Positions 1-10,500 of a stretch of 64,000 nucleotides of DNA are shown here, one piece after another. Made by a program: the position numbers and the translations under genes. The stretch comes from Epichloe hybrida. Taxonomy: Eukaryota; Ascomycota; Sordariomycetes; Hypocreales; Clavicipitaceae. Location of the stretch: NCBI GenBank assembly GCA_019022495.1, contig JAFEKR010000003.1, forward strand, positions 1,488,001-1,552,000, in the 5' to 3' direction. Under the pieces are notes generated by a model. That model did not search any database. It was not told the origin of the DNA and worked only from the letters and a program-made list of their open reading frames with translations. The stretch's first letter is position 1. Each line of letters starts with the position of its first letter.

Positions 1-321
1 ATAGTATTACTTTTATTTAGTAAGTCCTAGGGAATATATAGTATTACTCTAGTAAATCAAGTAGTTCTCCCCCTTATATTACTCTTAGGTAACTAGTAAG
101 AGAAGCTTTAGAATTATAAGAATTAAGGGATAGCTAGGTAAGAGGTATAAGGGCGCTTATATATTAACTAAAGCTTACTAGGTCTAAGTATATTATATAT
201 ATAAGTTACTAACTTATAGCTAGTGACTTGCTAGTGTTACGTGGACCTAGCCCTAGGGCGTGGTGCGCCCGCCTAGTGGTGCGCTAGCGCGCTAGTGTTG
301 TGAGTGGGGCCTCACAATAAG
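1..321. other. AT-rich intergenic sequence with a GC-rich patch
   Basis: No gene is visible. Most of the stretch is TA-rich and stop-dense. A GC-rich patch at about 240-317 ends in a perfect 7-bp inverted repeat (TTGTGAG / CTCACAA, 298-317, 6-bp loop). The patch may be the edge of a repeat that starts outside the window. Confidence 0.4.
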
Positions 322-986
322 TCCCTTCTAGTCCTATTCTAGTGTAATAATATGCTTATCCTAAGTCTCTTTGCTTTAGGCTAGGGTAAAGTAAATCCGA
401 ATTTATAGTGTTAATTTACTTCTTATTTACCTTTATACTAACTCTTTTATAGCTTTACTTTTTAGCTATCCCTAGCCTATTTCTACCTTATATATCTAAT
501 AAAGTCTAAGTACCTAGTTTTATTTAATTAGCATAAGGGGAGGGTAATTATAGCCCTAGACTAGGGTAGTCCTAGGTTAAGATTACTTATGTGTTATTAG
601 ATTTATTAATTATATTATACTTTATTTTTAAGTAAGTTATCTAAATTATCCCCCCCCCCCTCTATAGGTATAAAAGAGAGCTCTTCCCCCCCTAGGGTCC
701 TAGTCTCTTTCTTCTCTTTATATTAAACTTCCTATAGGTTCTTCCCTTCTTTCTAGCTATTTAAGGCTATCCTAGGCTAGGGTTAGGTTATTTACTTATA
801 TTTACTATAGATTTAGACTAAATCTAGTATAATAGCGCTAGAAGCTATAAGTACTCTAGTATTACTACTTGTTTAGCTCTAATTTATCTAGGAATTTACT
901 AAGTATAAGGACTTCCTAGGGAAGTCTATAACTAAGAAGCAATATACGCAGGTCTTAGAGAAGGGTCTATCTGTGAGTTATGTTAA
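322..986. repeat. Direct repeat family R1, copy 1
   Basis: About 650 bp that recurs in the same orientation at 5911-6565. The copies differ mainly by C/T and G/A changes, as expected from RIP. Both carry a poly-C run followed by a TATA-box-like GGTATAAAA (about 666-674 here), so the unit may hold a promoter or be an LTR-like or untranslated part of a transposon. No coding motif was recognised. At its right end a tRNA-like repeat begins at about 988, at a point where copy 2 continues with unrelated sequence. Confidence 0.65.
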
Positions 987-987
987 A

Positions 988-1400
988 TACTCACAGCATA
1001 AATTAATGTGATTCCCCCTTCCTCTGCGACCGTGTTTGTTCTATCTCTCCCTACACCCAAAAAAAAACACAACTCATCCTCACTTGACTCCACTCTAATT
1101 CGAATCCACAGGTAGGTTAAGGGCTACTAATTAACTAATTAACAACTAACTAATTAGAAAATAGTATAGCTAAGGGTAACTATAAGCTAGGGGCTATAAC
1201 TACTAGGCTACAGAACCTAATAGCTATCTAAAAAACCGAGGAAATTCTCGATAAAAGGAAATTTAAAAAACTAAAGAAAACATTAAGGAATTTAGGAAAA
1301 GTAAGAAGAAGAAGGGAAATAAAAAGCTAGAGAAGAAGGCTAGATATTTGGAAAAGGTGTTGAAAAATAGAGATCTATAATTTAAGTGGTTTTACCTCCT
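988..1400 (-). repeat. tRNA-like (possibly SINE) repeat R2, copy 1
   Basis: Reads on the minus strand. It has an A-box-like TAGCCTAGTAG at about 1210-1220, followed downstream by a B-box-like GGATTCGAATT at about 1099-1109 and then a poly-T run (poly-A at about 1060-1068 on the plus strand) that could serve as a pol III terminator. Related copies lie at 7185-7790 (plus strand) and 62436-63175 (minus strand). This copy is shorter than the other two at its 3' side. A purine-rich stretch upstream (about 1250-1380) is shared with the 62-63 kb copy. The tRNA-derived origin is an inference from the box motifs; the family name is unknown. Confidence 0.5.
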
Positions 1401-1419
1401 GCCTGGGAGGGATAGGAGT

Positions 1420-2699
1420 CTTTATAGCTATATAAGTCTTCTAAAATTAATTTAGTCTATTATTAGTTTATATATTACCCTATTCCGCCTTAAATTTATT
1501 AAGTGCTTATATCTTCTCTATACTTTCTAGTAGCTCCTATATTAGTTAGGAGTATCCTACTTACTTAACTAAGATATTCTATTATTTTCCTTACCTTAGT
1601 GTATTCTAAGCCACTAGAATCCGCTTAACCTAATATTCCTTCATAAGCTTATTATTACCCTTTACTAGGACCTATTTAGGGCCTAGGCGTAAGTCTTATA
1701 GCTATTAGCTTAGGAGCAGGTCTTCCGCTACGCGTTTAATAAGGTCTACGTGAAAAACTAGATAAATACCTTTTAGTACGTTAAGTCAGACTATGAGAGG
1801 AGATGATACTTCTACGACCGTGTACTTTGCAGCTGTTACTATTAAGTATAACTTATAATTTATCCTAGGCAAGGAAAGCCTCTATAAACTCTTTTATAGC
1901 TATAAACGTAAGTGAGGAAGGCCGCGGGGTCATAGTTATTCGTGTGGCCTGTCTCGAAGAATGCCGCGATCCGAGCCTAAACCTTAGGCAACAGGTTCTA
2001 GTAAATAAACACCTATTAGTCCTTGTTAGACCCGATGAAGTCCCTGTCTACCTCTAACTTATATTATATTAGGAACTTCCAGGTAGTAAATATAGCCTTA
2101 TCACCATTATATAGGTCGCCTATAGGAATCGGTTTTTAGCGGATTTGTGACATAAGGGATAGTAAGGCTAGCCCTTAAAGTAGGATATAATCCAGGTTAA
2201 TTCCGGTAGGATCCGTTAGGGCGTTTAGTAGGAAGGTTTATTATACTACTAATTCTAAGTTTACATATACGTGTTATTATAGGTTCTTAATTGCCCTTAC
2301 CTACTATGCTAGTATTAGTTAAAGCATCTTAAACTAGGCATCCTAGGCTTCTGGTGGTACTATAGCCTTAGATAAGGGGGTGTAAGTCCCCTAGCTAGGT
2401 TAGTTATAAGGCTAAAGCGTGTCTATTAGGTTTATTATTATTTTCTTTATTTCTTTTAGTAGCCTTCTCTTTAGACTAAAGGAAGGCTTTTAATTATTAT
2501 AGGATAGCCCCTAGGTAGCTATAATAGGGCGTTAATATTTTATTAAGAGACTTAAGGAGAAAAAAGGGAAAGGAAAAGAGGCTATCCCTAGTAGTGCCCC
2601 TTATACCCCCTTAGCTTCTTATATAAGCCCCCCTTTCCTTACCTTACCTCTTCCTGCTTATCCTTACCCTTCCTGCTATACGGAAAATGCTTAGGCAAA
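1420..2699 (-). pseudogene. Degraded retrotransposon gag-like relic
   Basis: The minus strand at roughly 1850-2170 can be read, through several stops, as a Gag-like segment including the strings DKATFTTWKF and ARIAAFFETGH. This style resembles the capsid region of fungal LTR-retrotransposon Gag proteins. Many of the stops are where RIP would turn TGG or CAA/CAG codons into TAG/TAA. The family cannot be assigned (gypsy-type Gag is the best guess). The rest of the stretch is TA-rich without recognisable coding. It ends against the LINE relic at about 2700. Confidence 0.4.
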
Positions 2700-5165
2700 G
2701 CCAGAGCCCTTACAATTACTAAGTGAATTTACCTTTAAGAATATTTCTATAAGTACTTTAGTTAAGCTTCCTATTTACTTATACTCCTAGGTATTTATAA
2801 GACTTTATAAGTATTATTTTCTTTATTCTAAGTTAAACCCTAGTTTAAGGAGGTTTATAAAACTTACTAAAGTATATAAGTTTAGTTTTAGCTAGGTTAA
2901 ACTTAATACTTACTTACTTTTCTTATTTATTATAAACTTTCTATATAGCTTTAAGCCTCTTCTAGGTCTATATAGTATTCTTACTAAAGGTAGCTATATT
3001 TATATTATTCATAAATCCTATAGCTACTATACCTAGTATAGCCTAGAGGTAAATATAGATTTTTACTAAGTAAAGTAAGAAAAGAATTAAGAAGAGAGGT
3101 AAACCTTATAGTATACTAGCTTTAATTATAAATAGTCTAGAAAGTCCCTTATTAAAGCTAAGCTAGCTTATTTTATTTATAAGAAAACTTTATATTACTA
3201 CTATTAGCTATTGTAAAACTCCTATCTTTATAAGTAAGTATATTAGGTATAGGTAGCTAACCTTATTAAACACTAAGGATATATTTATTTATACTAGTAA
3301 GGTAATACTACCCCTTCTATAGGCCTCCTTAATATACTTTATAAGAACTCTTATTATAGTTTTTTTTAATTTCTTTATCCTTTTACTCATTTAAAGTTCT
3401 AGTAGTAAACCTTTTACCTTCATAAAGGCTATAAGTTACTTTACTATTATTACTTCTATAATCTTTCCTACTATATTAAGTAATAATATTAGCCTTTATA
3501 TATTACATTTTCTTATTTTCTTAGTAATCTTTCTAGGTTTTCTAATTACTATAACTCTTATAGTGTAAAAGTAAGCTAGGAAGTAGCTTACTTCTAGGAC
3601 TATGTTTAGAAGCTAGGCTATAGTATTTTTAGCTAGGTTATTATAGGCTTTAATAAGGCTTACTAGGAGTTCATTATGTCCTAGTACTTTCTAGCTAGCT
3701 ATATTTACTAAGATATTAGTAATCTTTTCTTATTTAAATTATTCTTTATCTAGTAGTAAGGTATTTTCTAGTTTTAGGAATAAGAGATTAGGTATATATT
3801 AGAGGTTTATAGTTAGCTTAAGGAAAAGTCTTTATACTAGTATACTTACCTTATTATTATATATAGTAGCTAGGTTAAGGTTATTTTTACTTCTTTTAAG
3901 CTAAGGGAGTCTAAGGAGCTCTAGGGGGGCTTAGCTTTAAAGCTAAGCTTATCTCTCTAGCCTTTATATCTCTTTATCTTTTTCTTATATATTAGCCTTT
4001 TATAAGGTATCTCTTTATATATTTCTTTTCTTTTTCTTAATAATATATTCTTAGTTCTTATTTACCTTAGTATAAGCTTACTAGTTTATATTAGTTCTCT
4101 AGTATCTTTATTATCTCTTAGCTTACCTTACTTTACTAACTAACTTCTTAGCTTTCCTTAATTACTATACCTCTAGGCTAGGGAGTCCCTAAGCTTACTT
4201 TAGGACTACTTTATTTATAATCTATTATAGACTTATAATACGCTAGGATATATAGTTATTTATTCCCTCTTTATTATAGGGATTTAGTTTATTTTTAGGT
4301 TAAAGTATAATCTTAGCTTTTACCTTTATATATAATTAGTTAATAGCTTCCTATATATATCTAAGAACCTAGGGGGTGGCTTCTTATTATTTATTAAAGA
4401 TACTAATTAGCTATAGGATATAGTTAGACCTAGGGAAGTCCTTAGTACTCTTATAGTAAACTCTAATATCTAGTACAGCTTATACTAGGTTAATAGTGCT
4501 CTCCTCATTATCTTTATATTATCTTATAGGTTTACCTTAGGGTAAAATAAGTCTAAGCCTTTATTAGTTTATGAACTCTAGTAGTTTACTAACTTTATTA
4601 GTTTTTTTTATCTAGCCTATCCTAAAGAGAGTGCTTTTAGTTAAAGTTACTAATAAATATACTTTAATTATAAGGCTTTTCTAAATTAATTATATAGATA
4701 GGTATATTCTAGTTATTACTATATCCCTCGAAGTAAAGGGAATATATATTAACTCCTTATAGTTTTATAAGTAACTAGTTAGTTCCCCCCTAAGCTAACT
4801 ATAACTTTATTCTATATTTCTTATTTATATATATTACATTATATCTATTATAGTGCGTAAGGTAAAATTAGGTAAGGCTTAGCGCTAGGGGCTATAGGTT
4901 TCTTATGTGTTCTTATTCTTAGATTATAATTATATTTATATTAGTCTAGTAATAAAGTGCTATATGTACTAGTTTGTTTTTCTTATTAATATTTTAGAAA
5001 AGAACTTATAATATTATTGTGTTAATTAGGGGGGTTATTAGTCTTTGCTATCTTGTGTTAGTTCTAATCTAGCTCCTAGTCGCTCCGCGTACTATTTAAT
5101 ACTCCCTAATCTTAGTTGTTTAGCGCTTCGTTTCGCGTTCGTGGGTCTTCCTCTTTTTCTGCTTC
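2700..5165 (-). mobile_element. Tad1-like LINE relic, copy 1 (endonuclease end to RT)
   Basis: On the minus strand the broken translation shows the end of an AP-endonuclease-like domain (a string like LRLILPxGKPIRxYKDNEEST at about 4510-4570, the usual LPxGxPTR...EST region). About 1 kb downstream is a non-LTR reverse transcriptase entry motif (RLILLLNIVGKIIEVIIVK at about 3430-3490, equivalent to the YRPIALLNTLGK...E motif of Tad1/Jockey-type elements). Stops are frequent and the element is dead. It aligns over its length with 23943-27200. It also contains the uninterrupted form (AGTAT, about 2805) of the site where the second copy was hit by a copia element. It is truncated at its 5' side at about 5165. 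Confidence 0.8.
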
Positions 5166-5658
5166 CTATGATATAATTAATACAATAAGAGCTTGAAAAA
5201 AGCTTTAACTAATTAAACTTTACTCTTAGCCTTATAATCCTAAAGCCTTAAGAAGTTATATATAGTAACTTTATATATCTTGTTACTATAATATATAAAG
5301 AAAAAACAGAATATAGTATATTTATAAAGTATTAATATATAACTAATAGTAACATTTTAATTAAGCTATATAACTTAATTAAGCTATAAAAATAAGTTTA
5401 CCTTATTAAAAAATATTACTAAGACCCACTTTAAAAGTATACTCTAATTATTATAAGCTTTAATACCTTTAATAAACTTATTTACTATAAGTTTAATATA
5501 TTTGTAAATATAATACTAGGACCCACTTTATTTTATATACTATAATTATTATAATAACTTTAATAACTTTTATAAAGCTTTATGACAATTAGTTTAACTT
5601 ATTTTAAGATATAATAATAGGACCCACTTTTATTTTACATACTATAATTACTATATAT
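5166..5658. repeat. Imperfect ~100-bp tandem repeats with GACCCACTTT
   Basis: Three units begin with GACCCACTTT at about 5425, 5519 and 5622, each followed by a similar AT-rich body (ATATACTATAATTATTATAA). The same decamer recurs inside the hAT element at 12.8-13.1 kb and at the edge of the gene island (about 45647). No coding sequence is visible. The first 250 bp of the stretch are AT-rich with no recognised feature. Confidence 0.6.
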
Positions 5659-5659
5659 A

Positions 5660-5810
5660 TATATTATTTACACTAGTTAGCTCTATAGATAGCTATTGCT
5701 AGTACTCCTACTGCTAAGTTAAAAGGGAAAACCCTATACTAGGAAGAAAAAACCCCCTTATATCTGTGTACAGGCTAGCGCTAGCCCTGTAATAGGTCTA
5801 CGCCGCTTAG
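5660..5810 (-). mobile_element. Short SINE-like element R3, copy a
   Basis: Inverted and RIP-mutated copy of the 165-bp element at 37281-37445: it keeps the GC-rich head (about 5770-5808), the AGGGTTTTCCC-like middle and the AT-repeat tail. In the better-preserved copy the head carries a perfect 16-bp palindrome, here decayed to GGCTAGCGCTAGCC, which is still palindromic. No ORF. It is likely non-autonomous. Confidence 0.6.
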
Positions 5811-5910
5811 TATGTTTCCTATTATAGGTATTTATTACTAGCTTACACTAGCCTTATTTTATTAAAAAGAAAAAGAAAGGAAAAATATATAAAATAAGTA
5901 TTCATAAGCC

Positions 5911-6565
5911 CTTTCTAGTCCTATTCTAGTATAATAACACACCTATCCTAAGTCTCTTTGCTTTAGGCTAGGGTAAAGTAAATCTAGATTTATAGTGTTA
6001 ATTTACTTCTTATTTACTCCTATACTAACTTTTCTATAGCCTTACTTTTTAGCTATCTCTAGCTTATTCCTACCTTATATATCTAGTAAAGTCTAAGTAC
6101 CTTATTTTATTTTATTAGCACTAGGGGAGGGTAGTTATAGCCTTAGACTAGGGTAGCCCTAGGTTAAGATTACTTATATGTTATTAGATTCGTTAATTAT
6201 ATTATACTTTATTTTTAAGTAAGTTATTTAAATTATCCCCCCCCCCCTCTATAGGTATAAAAAAGAGCTCTCCCCTCTCTAAGGTCCTAGTCTCTTTCTT
6301 CTTTTTATATTAAACTTCCTATAGGTTTTTCTTTTCTTTCTAGCTATTTAAGGCTATCCTAGGCTAGGGTTAGGTTATTTACTAATATTTATTACAGATT
6401 TAGACTAAATCTAGTATAATAGCGCTAGAAGCTATAAGTACTCTAGTGTTACTACTTATCTAGCTTTAATTCATCTAGGAATCCGCTAAGTATAAGGACT
6501 TCCTAGGGAAGTCTATAACTAAGAAGTAATATATATAAGTCTTAAAGAAAGGTTTATCTATAAGT
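5911..6565. repeat. Direct repeat family R1, copy 2
   Basis: Second copy of the 322-986 repeat, same orientation, with the poly-C run and TATA-like motif at about 6238-6262. After the shared end (AGTTATGTTTAC at about 6555-6566) the flanks diverge, which marks the repeat boundary. No coding potential was seen. The about 5.6-kb spacing could mean the two copies flank a composite element, but the LINE, gag and R2 relics between them argue for separate insertions. Confidence 0.65.
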
Positions 6566-7184
6566 TATGTTTACCTTTGTTCTAGGCCTAGTCTACTACT
6601 AATTAAGAGATATCTAGTGTGTTTCCTACAAGTCTTGATTACTTTAGGACCTTAGGCACTAGTACTATCTTATTATTAGTAAGTTAGTCTTACTCTAGCT
6701 TAGTAATAGGGCTAACTTACTAGTTAGGGGTGGCTACTAATATGTGTTTTAACTATTAGGTTTAGAACTATTAATACTACTAGGTAATAATTACCTTTAC
6801 TCTAGCTTAGTTCTATGTTTAATTTACTATTTAGCTAAATTTACCTAGTAATTAAAATAAGCACTAGTAGTTAGTTAAGACCTACGCTTCTATAGCTAAT
6901 AAGGGTGTAGTAAGTTTACTCTAGCTTTAATATTCTTCTTAATAAGCTCTAGAAGGCTTTAAGGACTAGGTTAAGAAGCTCTATACTAGTAATTAGTTAA
7001 AGAAATAATAAAGCACCTTAGTAGTAAGCCTAGACTAGGCTAGTTCTTTTAAGGAATAAGGTAGTGGCTTAATTTTAGTTTAAAGTAAGGGTAGTAGTAG
7101 GCTAGTAGGACTTATAATACCTAGAGTTTATAGTTAAAATTAATTTAATAATAGTTCTAAACCTAAGTGTTCTTTATTATAATT
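6566..7184. other. AT-rich unassigned repeat relic
   Basis: TA-rich and stop-dense in all frames. No motif, RNA gene or clear terminal repeat is visible. Its composition matches the RIP-affected surroundings, so it is probably an unrecognised transposon fragment. Confidence 0.35.
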
Positions 7185-7790
7185 ATAAATTATTTCCTTT
7201 TTATCTGGAATTTCCTCGGATTTTTGGATAGCCATTAGGTTCTGTAGCCTAGTGGTTATAGCCCCTAGCTTGTGGTTACCCTTGGCTATACTATTTTCTA
7301 ATCAGTTGGTTGTTAATTGGTTAATTAGTAGCCCTTGACCTACCTGTGGATTCGAATTAGAGTGAAGTTAAGTAAGGATAAGTTGTGTTTTTTTTTTGGT
7401 TTGCCTTAGAGCTTTGAAGGATAAGTTATAAGATAAAAGAGATATAAAGAGATAGAATAAACACGGTCGTAAAGGAAGGGGGAATTACATTAATTTATGC
7501 TATGAGTAAAACTCAAATAGATTTGAGTTTGACTGTGGTTGCGAATTATAACTGTATCTTGCGTAATCATAGCTATAAAGTTTATTGCAAACTTTATATT
7601 AACTTTTTAGCCCCTAAATTTATAGCTTAAAGCTTATTCCTTAAGGTTTTACCTAACACTATAGTGATTATTAAATTTGGTTATTACATGTAGCACTAGC
7701 TAGGTATTGCTAGTAATTTTTTTAGTTCCTTGAAAATTAGATGCATTGGCCACAGCCAATGACCCCAAAAAAAATTAAAAATCAATAATT
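7185..7790 (+). repeat. tRNA-like (possibly SINE) repeat R2, copy 2
   Basis: The best-preserved copy of R2. An A-box-like TAGCCTAGTGG lies at about 7246-7256, a B-box-like GGATTCGAATT at about 7350-7360, and a T run at about 7388-7396 that could terminate pol III. The far end carries a hairpin-forming CATTGGCCACAGCCAATG (about 7744-7761) that is also present, inverted, at the end of the 62-63 kb copy. The spacing between boxes, about 100 bp, is longer than in a standard tRNA gene, so this is not called as a functional tRNA. Confidence 0.5.
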
Positions 7791-7794
7791 ATAA

Positions 7795-8898
7795 ATTATA
7801 AAATTAGTCCCTCCCTTAGCTTACCTCCGTGCCTATACTATCTATTCTATCCCTTATACTAGATTTATAATTAGGAGGATTTCTATCTGTTATTAGGGTT
7901 AGCCTAGGTCTAGTAGCATTCTAAGCTATCTTATAGCTAGCTCCTATGCTAATAAGTAATATTAGAATTATCTTATACTAAGAAACTATTAAGCTAAGTA
8001 TTTTACTCTTTAAGGTTTATTTAGGGCTAGCCTTACCTCCTATGCATTAGCAGGCTATTACTACCTAGGTTACCTATAGTTATATTTACTATAATTAACT
8101 AGTATATAGTATTAGTTCTCTATAGCTTAACTATAGCTTTATAAGGGCAAAACTACCCTAGGAACCTTTCTTTAGAATAGGAACTTATTTAGGCCTATCT
8201 TTCCTATATATAGTTAGATAATTATTAAAGAGATATGCTTATTTATATTAGTATAGAATTCCTAGATTTCCTTTAGGTTATAGGAGGGTAAGCGGTCTTT
8301 AGTTAGTTCTCTAATATATTTACTTTAGGCTAGCCTCTCTTTATTATACTATTTCTCCTAATATTTCTTTTATTCCTTATCTAGGTCCATATCTAGCTTA
8401 TTATTAATAGGTAAGGGTCTTCTCCTATAGCATAGTACTATTACTACTAAGTTAGCTATAGCTTAGATTATCCTTACTATCCTACTATTAATAATTCTAT
8501 TCTTAAACCTCTGCTTTATCTTATTTAAATAAAGGTTAAGAGGGGGGATATAGGTCTTAACCTTTAGTTATATAATAGGTATAGCCTTAAACACCCTTAT
8601 AATAATCTAGAGGTAAGCTAATTAATTTACTATAAAGCCTTTTACTACTTCTCTTAGTTTTCCTCCCTTCTTAGTAAGGGTATAATAGGCACTTACTTTA
8701 TAAGTAAGTATAAGCTAGACTACTTATATATATAGGAGTCTAGTATCTCTAAAGCTATATCCTTAGGCTAATACTACTAGCTTAGAGAGTATAAGTTACT
8801 ACTAGGCTAACTTACCCTTAAGGATATTCCTATAGGCACTCTAGTTAAGTTTTCTATTAACTTATACTCCTAGGAACTTATATAATTCTATAGGTATT
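7795..8898 (-). mobile_element. Tad1-like LINE relic, copy 2, 3' part
   Basis: The 3' third of the LINE whose 5' part is at 23943-28600. The minus-strand reading across about 8490-8640 includes IPPLNLYLN, a string typical of the region after the reverse transcriptase in Tad1-type LINEs, where an RNase H domain usually lies. It stops abruptly at the GGTAT target duplication (8894-8898) of the copia element inserted at 8899. An inverted fragment of the same region lies at 28955-29376. Multiple stops show that it is dead. Confidence 0.75.
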
Positions 8899-9826
8899 GT
8901 TGAAATCAAAAGAGTGGACTGATCCGACTGAACCTAGGATTACAAAGCCTTATATATTTTAACACTCCCCCTGGAATTGTATATCTAGGTGCCCTATTGG
9001 AGGTTAGGCTTATACTCGCAATTGAATTTCTTGTTATTATTTTTTTTCGGCAGGGTTCGAACCTATAACCTTGCCTCGCAGAGTAGTGCTTTACTATGAT
9101 AGGCGTGTATGCTACAGTGAGCTATAACCACTACGCCACCGGGCTTATAACCTATTGAAATATAGGGAGCTAGTTACTAGCTAGCAACAGCTGTACGGGT
9201 GCAAGCTCTACAGTTAGGGACTGATAGGGCTACAACGTTAAATTAATTAACGTAACGTAACGGAAGGTTATAGTAGTTATTAACTAATAGAATTTAATTT
9301 CAATTACTTTTATAATATCTTATAGAGTAATAGAATTGATTTTAAATATGTTATATAGGTAATGTGGCTATTGTTAGTTAAGAGAACTAGCTATCTAGCT
9401 AGTTAAAAAGATCTTCTTTCTCTTGTAAACTTACTAACCTTATTAGTGAATCCAGGCTACTAACGGGGTCTTACGGGCTACTTTTGATTTTCTGTAAAAT
9501 TCATTTATATGCAAAAAACAAAAAATCGACTTACTACTATACTAGCTAGTAACCTATATACACTAACTTTTAGTCTAAAAAATAACCTTACATAAAAAGA
9601 AAGCCCTATCTTTAAGCTTTAATTTGCTATAAACGTAATTAACTAATTAGTCATCTACACGGTCGGTCGCAGCTGCTAACAGCTACGACGCAGCCATTAA
9701 TAGCTGCCCTCGTGACCGTTAACAGCTGCAGTGCAGCTGTTAGGCTTGCAATACAAGCTAGTAATAAAAAGGTTCTTTAACTAGAAAAGGGCTAAAAATA
9801 GGTCTTATTTTTAACACCCTCTCTAC
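8899..9826 (-). repeat. 3' LTR of Copia-1, with internal PBS-like and tRNA-like segments
   Basis: Ends are TGTTGAAATC (8899) and TTTTTAACA (9826) on the plus strand. Outside the right end lies a purine tract (AGAGAGGG on the minus strand); outside the left end lies the GGTAT duplication. Inside, reading on the minus strand, are a long arm (9826 to about 9158), a copy of the tRNA-complementary site, a tRNA-like segment (about 9047-9145), a purine tract (CCAGGGGGAG) and a 67-bp terminal arm identical in layout to the 5' LTR at 23876-23942. Compared with 10501-11594 it is strongly RIP-mutated and lacks about 160 bp. Confidence 0.7.
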
Positions 9827-10500
9827 AAAAGAATTATATTTAAAAGCAATTAGAAGTGTACAAAGAGACTATAGGGAAAAATCAATAACTTTTGATAATA
9901 ATAGATAAAAGGGAAAAAACAGGAAAATATAAAAAAGCCCCCTTTTTAAATTCCTAGCTATTGTTAAATATAGCTCCCTTTTTAACGTTGTTTTTGGTTC
10001 CCTGTTGAAGGGAATTAGTTATTAGTTTAATAATTATTAAGCCCTAAAAGCTTAATAAAAGCCTAATAAAGAGGTCTAGAAAGAGGTTTCGTAAGACTAT
10101 CTGCAGGCATTGACTTTATATCTAGATATTTAATCTTAGCTAAACCCTCTAAAACCTGTTACCTAATATAGTTGAACTTTAGTAATATATGCTTTGTATG
10201 ACTATATAAAGCAGGGTTATAAGTAGTAGTAATAGCGCCTTAACTATCGCAATATATCTAGATAGGGGGAGAAATAGGGGTTTTTAGCTCCTTAAATAAG
10301 CCCTGAAGCCACTGAAGCTCCTGGAAGGTCTCGCAGATAGCATTAGCTTTAGCTTCTAGTGTTAATAAAGCTATTGTACTAGCTTTCTTTGATTTCTAGC
10401 TAATAGGTCTGCTAGCTAGCTTAAATAAATAAGCATAGGTTAATTTTGAGGTCTTTTTATCCCCTATAAAATCACTATTATAATAACCTATTAGGCTTTT
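9827..10500 (-). pseudogene. Copia-1 RNase H C-terminal relic
   Basis: The minus strand from about 10270 to 10030 reads as the end of a copia Pol protein: strings such as IYCDSxGAI, YNPALYSHTKHI and MPADSLTKPL match the usual copia RNase H C-terminus (CDNxAAI...HSRTKHID...ADxLTKPL). A terminal GLNN and stop follow. About 200 bp of 3' untranslated sequence leads to the purine tract at the LTR. Several stops replace Gln/Trp codons. The upstream part continues beyond the inserted LTR unit, at 11600. Confidence 0.75.

Noticed and set aside
322..6565. R1 copies as LTRs of one 6-kb element
   Set aside because: No TG...CA ends or target duplication could be defined, and the interval holds LINE, gag, R2 and R3 relics of differing orientation.
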